Part shown: positions 59,711 through 64,000 of the stretch, one piece after another
Layout of the letters: each line of letters begins with the position of its first letter
How positions within the stretch are numbered: the first letter of the stretch is position 1
Program-made: the position numbers and the translations under genes
Notes under the pieces: model-generated
What the model saw: the letters and a program-made list of their open reading frames with translations, nothing else
What the model was told of the DNA's origin: nothing
Database searches by the model: none
Source of the DNA: Rheinheimera sp. MMS21-TC3
GTDB lineage: Bacteria > Pseudomonadota > Gammaproteobacteria > Enterobacterales > Alteromonadaceae
Direction of reading: 5' to 3'
Assembly (NCBI RefSeq): GCF_032229285.1
Contig: NZ_CP135084.1
Coordinates: forward strand, 1,922,001-1,986,000
Length of the DNA stretch: 64,000 bases

Positions 59711-60777
59711 GTTTTAAAATAGCCAGTTCTCCACACCAGCGTTTACAGCGCAGCACGGCACAAATTATGCGTTTAGTTATGCTAGCTTGTATTCCCGGTA
59801 TTATGGTCCAAGCTATTTTGTTTGGTTATGGTGTTATTATTCAATTAATACTAGCAATAACCACCGCCTTACTAAGTGAAGCTATTGTTATGCTACTTAG
59901 AAATAAAGCAGTTTGGCCTAGATTGCGTGACAACAGTGCCATGCTAACGGCTGTGTTACTTGCTATTGCCATACCGCCCTATGCACCTTGGTGGTTAGTT
60001 ATTATAGGTACTGCTTTTGCCATTATTATGGTCAAACAATTATATGGCGGCTTAGGCAATAACTTATTTAATCCAGCTATGGCAGGCTATGTATTATTGC
60101 TTATCTCTTTTCCGGTCCAAATGACGCAATGGCTACCGCCTGCTTCATTACAAGCTATAGCCTTAAGCCCTACCGATGCCGTTTGCGTAATTTTCAATCA
60201 GTTTAGTTGCAGCGGCTTTAGTTTACAGCAATTACAGTCAACAGCTGATGGTATAACAATGGCAACCCCATTAGACACCCTGCGCACTGATATTAGCCGA
60301 GGCATGACTTTAAGCGAAAGCTTACAAAAACCTATATTCTATGCTTTTGCCGGTAGTGGTTGGTTATGGGTTAATTTAGCCTATTTACTGGGCGGCTTAG
60401 CTCTGATTCAACTTAAAGTCATTAGCTGGCGCATTCCTGCGGCTATTTTAATTAGCCTAAGTGTTTTTAGTGCTATAGGTAGCTTAGCAGCACCTGACAC
60501 CTTAGCTAGCCCACTATTTCATTTATTTAGTGGTAGTACTATGTTGGCTGCTTTTTTCATTGCTACTGATCCGGTGTCAGCTGCTACAACCAATAAAGGG
60601 AGGCTCTGGTACGGAGCCTTAATTGGCTTAACCGTATACTTAATTCGTACTTATGGTGGTTACCCTGATGCTTATGCTTTTGCGGTATTAATTGCTAATA
60701 TGGCCGTTCCTCTTATTGATTATTATACCCGCCCTCGCACTTATGGGCACAAGCAACCGAGGCCTAAAAATGATTAA
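59707..60777 (+). CDS. rsxD: Electron transport complex subunit RsxD/RnfD
   Basis: A membrane flavoprotein subunit of 356 residues with about nine to ten helices. Thr187 in DGITMATPLDT is the residue that carries covalent FMN in characterised homologues, at the same number as in E. coli. LGNNLFNPAMAGYVLLL and FFIATDPVSAATTNKGR are conserved. Overlaps rsxC by 4 bases and rsxG by 8. Confidence 0.97.
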   Translation: MSFKIASSPHQRLQRSTAQIMRLVMLACIPGIMVQAILFGYGVIIQLILAITTALLSEAIVMLLRNKAVWPRLRDNSAMLTAVLLAIAIPPYAPWWLVIIGTAFAIIMVKQLYGGLGNNLFNPAMAGYVLLLISFPVQMTQWLPPASLQAIALSPTDAVCVIFNQFSCSGFSLQQLQSTADGITMATPLDTLRTDISRGMTLSESLQKPIFYAFAGSGWLWVNLAYLLGGLALIQLKVISWRIPAAILISLSVFSAIGSLAAPDTLASPLFHLFSGSTMLAAFFIATDPVSAATTNKGRLWYGALIGLTVYLIRTYGGYPDAYAFAVLIANMAVPLIDYYTRPRTYGHKQPRPKND

Positions 60778-61402
60778 AGCTATCAGTCATAATGCGCTAT
60801 CGCTTGCTGTAGTGGCAGCGGTTTGTGTCGCTATCCTAAGTATTGTAAACCTATTAACAGCACCCAAAATTGCCGAGCAAGCTTTAGCCAGTAAGTTAGC
60901 AGTACTGCAAGAAGTACTGCCAGGCATAAGTGTTGACCATGTCCTACTATCTGATTGTCGCCAAGTGGTATCTTTAGAGTTTTTAGGCCGAGAGACAGCA
61001 CAAAATATCTATCGCTGGCGGCAACAAGATAAGGTTGCTGCTTTCTTAGTCGAATCAACAGCACCTGATGGTTATAGTGGCAATATAGATTTAATTGTTG
61101 CGGTGACGCCAGAGGGGCTAGTACTTGGCTCTCGGGTTGTTAACCACCAAGAAACCCCAGGTTTGGGTGATAAAGTGGAATCTAGACGCTCTAACTGGAT
61201 TTTTAGTTTAAGTGATAAAACAGTTACAGCAGAAAACGCCGCTTTTTGGGCCGTACGTAAAGATGGTGGCCAGTTTGATCAATTTACTGGTGCTACTATT
61301 ACGCCGCGAGCTGTTGTCACTGCAGTAAGAAAAGCAGCACTATACGTACTACAGCATCCAGAACTGGCTAGTTTGCCTGCTAATTGCGAGGTTGCAGAAT
61401 GA
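60770..61402 (+). CDS. rsxG: Electron transport complex subunit RsxG/RnfG
   Basis: A periplasm-facing subunit with one N-terminal helix ([21 protein letters not shown]) and an FMN domain. The covalent FMN attaches to Thr178 in FTGATIT. I start at ATG 60770 (210 residues); 26 further open codons lie within rsxD and are not used. [11 protein letters not shown] is the second family signature. Overlaps rsxE by 4 bases. Confidence 0.96.
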   Translation: MIKAISHNALSLAVVAAVCVAILSIVNLLTAPKIAEQALASKLAVLQEVLPGISVDHVLLSDCRQVVSLEFLGRETAQNIYRWRQQDKVAAFLVESTAPDGYSGNIDLIVAVTPEGLVLGSRVVNHQETPGLGDKVESRRSNWIFSLSDKTVTAENAAFWAVRKDGGQFDQFTGATITPRAVVTAVRKAALYVLQHPELASLPANCEVAE

Positions 61403-62091
61403 GTAACTTTAAACAGTTAACTATACAAGGCTTATGGAAAAACAACCCAGGTTTAGTTCAGTTATTAGGCTTATGTCCTTTATTAGCCGTAACTGCCACT
61501 ATTACTAATGCTTTAGGTTTAGGCGTCGCGACTTTATTAGTATTACTGTTTTCTAACATAGCAGTATCTTTGGTTCGTAATCATGTCGCAGCAGAAATTC
61601 GTATTCCGGTCTTTGTGTTAATTATTGCAAGTTTAGTTACTGTTGTGCAATTGCTAATGAATGCTTATACCTTTGGTTTATATCAATCTTTAGGTATTTT
61701 TATTCCTTTAATTGTCACTAACTGCGCCATTATTGGCCGAGCAGAAGCCTTTGCTTCAAAAAACGCAGTACTACCTTCTGCTATAGATGGTTTTATGATG
61801 GGCTTAGGTTTTTTATTAGTGCTAGTCGTATTAGGTGCATTGCGAGAAATCCTCGGCCAAGGCACTTTATTTGATGGCGCCGATCTTTTACTGGGTGACT
61901 GGGCAAAAGTATTGCGTATTGAACTATTCCAAGTTGATAGTCACTTTTTGTTAGCTATGCTACCACCTGGTGCCTTTATTGGTATGGGGCTGTTAATTGC
62001 CTTAAAAAACATTATTGATAATAGACTTCAACAACGTGAAGCCAGTGCGGCTAAAATTTCACGGGCACGTGTCACAGGTGCAGTACAATAA
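61399..62091 (+). CDS. rsxE: Electron transport complex subunit RsxE/RnfE
   Basis: A membrane subunit homologous to RsxA, 230 residues and six helices. [21 protein letters not shown] and [19 protein letters not shown] carry the conserved cysteines, and [18 protein letters not shown] is a typical loop. The ATG overlaps the rsxG stop (ATGA). nth follows 15 bases later, the same order as in E. coli. Confidence 0.97.
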   Translation: MSNFKQLTIQGLWKNNPGLVQLLGLCPLLAVTATITNALGLGVATLLVLLFSNIAVSLVRNHVAAEIRIPVFVLIIASLVTVVQLLMNAYTFGLYQSLGIFIPLIVTNCAIIGRAEAFASKNAVLPSAIDGFMMGLGFLLVLVVLGALREILGQGTLFDGADLLLGDWAKVLRIELFQVDSHFLLAMLPPGAFIGMGLLIALKNIIDNRLQQREASAAKISRARVTGAVQ

Positions 62092-62106
62092 GGGTAAAGC
62101 CAATAC

Positions 62107-62742
62107 ATGAACAAGCAAAAGCGTATAGAGATTTTAACCCGTTTACGTGATGCTAATCCTAACCCTACCACGGAATTAGAATATAGCTCACCCTTTGAGC
62201 TATTAATCGCTGTGCTCTTGTCTGCTCAAGCAACCGATGTTGGTGTAAATAAAGCTACTAAGCATTTATTCCCTATCGCCCGCACCCCTCAAGCTATGTT
62301 AGATTTAGGTGTTGATGGGCTAAAAGAATATATTAAAACGATAGGCTTATTTAATACTAAAGCCGAAAACACTATTAAAACCTGCCGTATGCTGGTTAAC
62401 TTACACCAAGGCCAAGTGCCCGAAGACAGGGCTGCGCTAGAAGCCTTACCGGGTGTGGGCAGAAAAACAGCTAACGTGGTGCTAAATACAGCTTTTGGCT
62501 GGCCAACCATAGCGGTAGATACCCATATATTTAGAGTATCTAATCGAACAAAACTGGCTACAGGTAAAAATGTCGATGAAGTGGAGCAAAAACTATTAAA
62601 AGTGGTGCCCGCTGAATTTAAATTAAATGTCCATCATTGGCTAATCTTGCATGGCCGCTATACCTGCGTGGCGCGTAAGCCGCGCTGTAATAGCTGCATT
62701 ATCGAAGATCTTTGTGAATATAAAGATAAAACCGACTCTTAA
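62107..62742 (+). CDS. nth: Endonuclease III
   Basis: A bifunctional DNA glycosylase / AP lyase for oxidised pyrimidines. The 211 residues equal the E. coli length. The helix-hairpin-helix LPGVGRKTANVV holds catalytic Lys120; Asp138 lies in AVDTHIFRV. The 4Fe-4S loop has Cys187, 194, 197 and 203 (C-x6-C-x2-C-x5-C). Co-directional with rsxABCDGE and probably its last co-transcribed gene. Confidence 0.98.
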   Translation: MNKQKRIEILTRLRDANPNPTTELEYSSPFELLIAVLLSAQATDVGVNKATKHLFPIARTPQAMLDLGVDGLKEYIKTIGLFNTKAENTIKTCRMLVNLHQGQVPEDRAALEALPGVGRKTANVVLNTAFGWPTIAVDTHIFRVSNRTKLATGKNVDEVEQKLLKVVPAEFKLNVHHWLILHGRYTCVARKPRCNSCIIEDLCEYKDKTDS

Positions 62743-62755
62743 CTAGGAGCTTATT

Positions 62756-63157
62756 ATGCGTATGTTACATACCATGCTACGCGTGGGAAATTTAGACAAG
62801 TCGATCGCTTTTTACACTGAGGTGTTAGGCATGCGCTTATTACGCCAATCAGACAATACAGAATACCGTTACACCCTAGCCTTTGTCGGCTATGGCGATG
62901 AGTCTGAGCACACAGTATTAGAGCTTACCTATAACTGGGATACCGACAGCTACGACTTAGGTAATGCCTATGGCCATATTGCGATAGAAGTAGAGGATAT
63001 TTATCAAGCTTGTGACAAAATCAGAGCTAAAGGCGGAGTTATAAGCCGTGAGCCTGGGCCAGTTAAAGGCGGCACAACTAAAATTGCCTTTGTCCGTGAT
63101 CCTGATAATTACGCTATAGAGTTAATTGAGAAAAAAGACAGCTACGATACGCTGTAA
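62756..63157 (+). CDS. gloA: Lactoylglutathione lyase (glyoxalase I)
   Basis: Converts the methylglyoxal-glutathione hemithioacetal to lactoylglutathione. The 133 residues form two beta-alpha-beta-beta-beta modules. Metal ligands His5, Glu56, His74 and Glu122 are at the positions of the nickel-type E. coli enzyme. The short length without the insertions of the zinc type agrees. An AGGAG ribosome site precedes the ATG. It lies 13 bases after nth. Confidence 0.97.
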   Translation: MRMLHTMLRVGNLDKSIAFYTEVLGMRLLRQSDNTEYRYTLAFVGYGDESEHTVLELTYNWDTDSYDLGNAYGHIAIEVEDIYQACDKIRAKGGVISREPGPVKGGTTKIAFVRDPDNYAIELIEKKDSYDTL

Positions 63158-63238
63158 TGCTATAAGTAATTAAGGCTAACGCTTAGCTTACACATAGCAA
63201 ATATGTCAATAGCAGGTGTTAACCTTTATATGCCGTTT

Positions 63239-64000
63239 TTAGTCATCGGCTAAAGTAATAATAACCTTCTCATTTAACGACATAGCTAAGTTATTATCAT
63301 AATAAGCCGCTTCATTAATAAAGGTTGGATAAACCGTAGTCTCGCCTTCATAATAAAGCACAGTACCATCAAATAAGGTAAAAAGTGGATCACTTGGATT
63401 AATGGGCTGATAATCGTTATCTTGAATATTTTTATGCACCATACCTAAGCGCTCGCCTTGCTCATTCATGGGTAATTTAATACTGTGCAAATAGCGATAT
63501 GCCTCTGTTTTTTTGGGTAATTTGGGCAAGGTATTTGTGTTGTACAGCTGTACAAAATCTAGAATATGCTGAGTCATTTGGTGCATTAGGTCTAAAATAT
63601 CTTGGCGTAAAACCGATTGCGATTGCGGCCCCACTTCAACTAAAACGCCATAACGACCTAAAGTACACATTAGCGCATGATCTTGTGCAGCAATATGATC
63701 TTCATCACGGGAGATAATAGCCTCTGGCATCTGCATTTTAACGTAAGCGGCCATTTTATTATAAAACTCACCGGCTTGAGTTAGAATTAAACAAGCGCCC
63801 ATATTACTGGTTGTGTTATGTAAATCTATTACCAAGTCTGTTCTAGCATTGCCTTTGGGCCCAAGCTGAGCATTTAATACTTTAGCTCGGCTTTGTTCAT
63901 AATTAGCTAAGGTCATATCCGCCAAATCAAGGCTTTTAAATTGGCGATTTAAATCACTGTGTAAATAACGTTTGTTAGCATAATGCGCTTCAGGATTAGC
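63239..64000 (-). CDS. Aspartoacylase (ASPA-like), N-terminus outside window
   Basis: A zinc hydrolase of the AstE/AspA superfamily that cleaves N-acyl-aspartate. The frame stays open past the first internal start codon to the window edge, adding ANPEAHYANKRYLHSDLNRQF, so only the N-terminal zinc site (HGNE-type) is missing. Present are SDLNRQF (substrate-binding Asn-Arg), DLHNTTSNMG with a zinc-ligand His, LVEVGPQSQSVLRQDILD with the catalytic Glu, and the C-terminal domain VYPTFINEAAYYDNN. These match animal ASPA more closely than bacterial AstE. Convergent with gloA. Confidence 0.9.
   Translation of the reverse strand, partial: ANPEAHYANKRYLHSDLNRQFKSLDLADMTLANYEQSRAKVLNAQLGPKGNARTDLVIDLHNTTSNMGACLILTQAGEFYNKMAAYVKMQMPEAIISRDEDHIAAQDHALMCTLGRYGVLVEVGPQSQSVLRQDILDLMHQMTQHILDFVQLYNTNTLPKLPKKTEAYRYLHSIKLPMNEQGERLGMVHKNIQDNDYQPINPSDPLFTLFDGTVLYYEGETTVYPTFINEAAYYDNNLAMSLNEKVIITLADD

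Noticed and set aside
1..64000. CRISPR array, insertion sequence, prophage or integrative island
   Set aside because: No regularly spaced repeats, transposase, integrase or phage genes were seen; the window is conserved core genome.

Overview
The window is chromosomal DNA from a gammaproteobacterium, most likely an Alteromonadales-type marine or aquatic bacterium (Shewanella / Rheinheimera / Pseudoalteromonas neighbourhood). This rests on gene content and on the family-specific look of several proteins: RimO with a Shewanella-like N-terminus, EF-P with a rhamnosylatable Arg32 plus EarP, csiV directly after mfd, and sdhCDAB-sucABCD divergent from gltA. The DNA is AT-rich and almost fully coding. 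I see no insertion sequence, prophage, integrase or CRISPR array. It reads as core genome, and I did not find a clearly new multi-gene system.

Layout. 1-4065: 3' part of rne (RNase E scaffold half), then acs. 4140-9279: an SGNH-like lipoprotein, a tight minus-strand operon (rhodanese lipoprotein, a 175-aa protein, a small membrane protein, earP, efp), a LysE-type exporter and a DUF3185 miniprotein. 9347-23000: glnS, a DCC-family protein, then the TCA block sdhCDAB-sucAB-sucCD on minus, divergent from gltA on plus. Terminator-like hairpins lie inside this block between sdhB and sucA, and between sucB and sucC. 23133-25596: csdA-csdE convergent with tcdA (sulfur transfer and ct6A tRNA modification). 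25655-32350: comEC-msbA-lpxK-ycaR-kdsB-rlu, mainly lipid A/LPS precursor supply and export. 32370-36061: a DUF2062 protein and lolCDE. 36158-44003: PilZ-like gene, mfd, csiV, a YlqF-type GTPase and rimO. 44087-53551: an RND adaptor / pump / M14 peptidase operon, and a MATE exporter overlapping uvrB. 53552-54295: a non-coding region with paired DnaA-box-like sites and two identical tRNA-Asn genes behind a strong promoter. 54474-63157: a catalytically degenerate GGDEF-EAL membrane protein, rsxABCDGE, nth and gloA. 63239-64000: an ASPA-like aspartoacylase running off the window edge.

The points most worth following up are: the EF-P/EarP operon with two uncharacterised partners; the intra-operon terminators of the TCA block; the 147-bp tandem repeat that lengthens the RsxC tail; the degenerate GGDEF-EAL protein; the inverted DnaA-box pair near the tRNA genes; and the animal-ASPA-like enzyme. 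Both edge genes (rne, aspartoacylase) are partial. Start codons were re-chosen where an upstream in-frame codon was less credible than an internal ATG or GTG.
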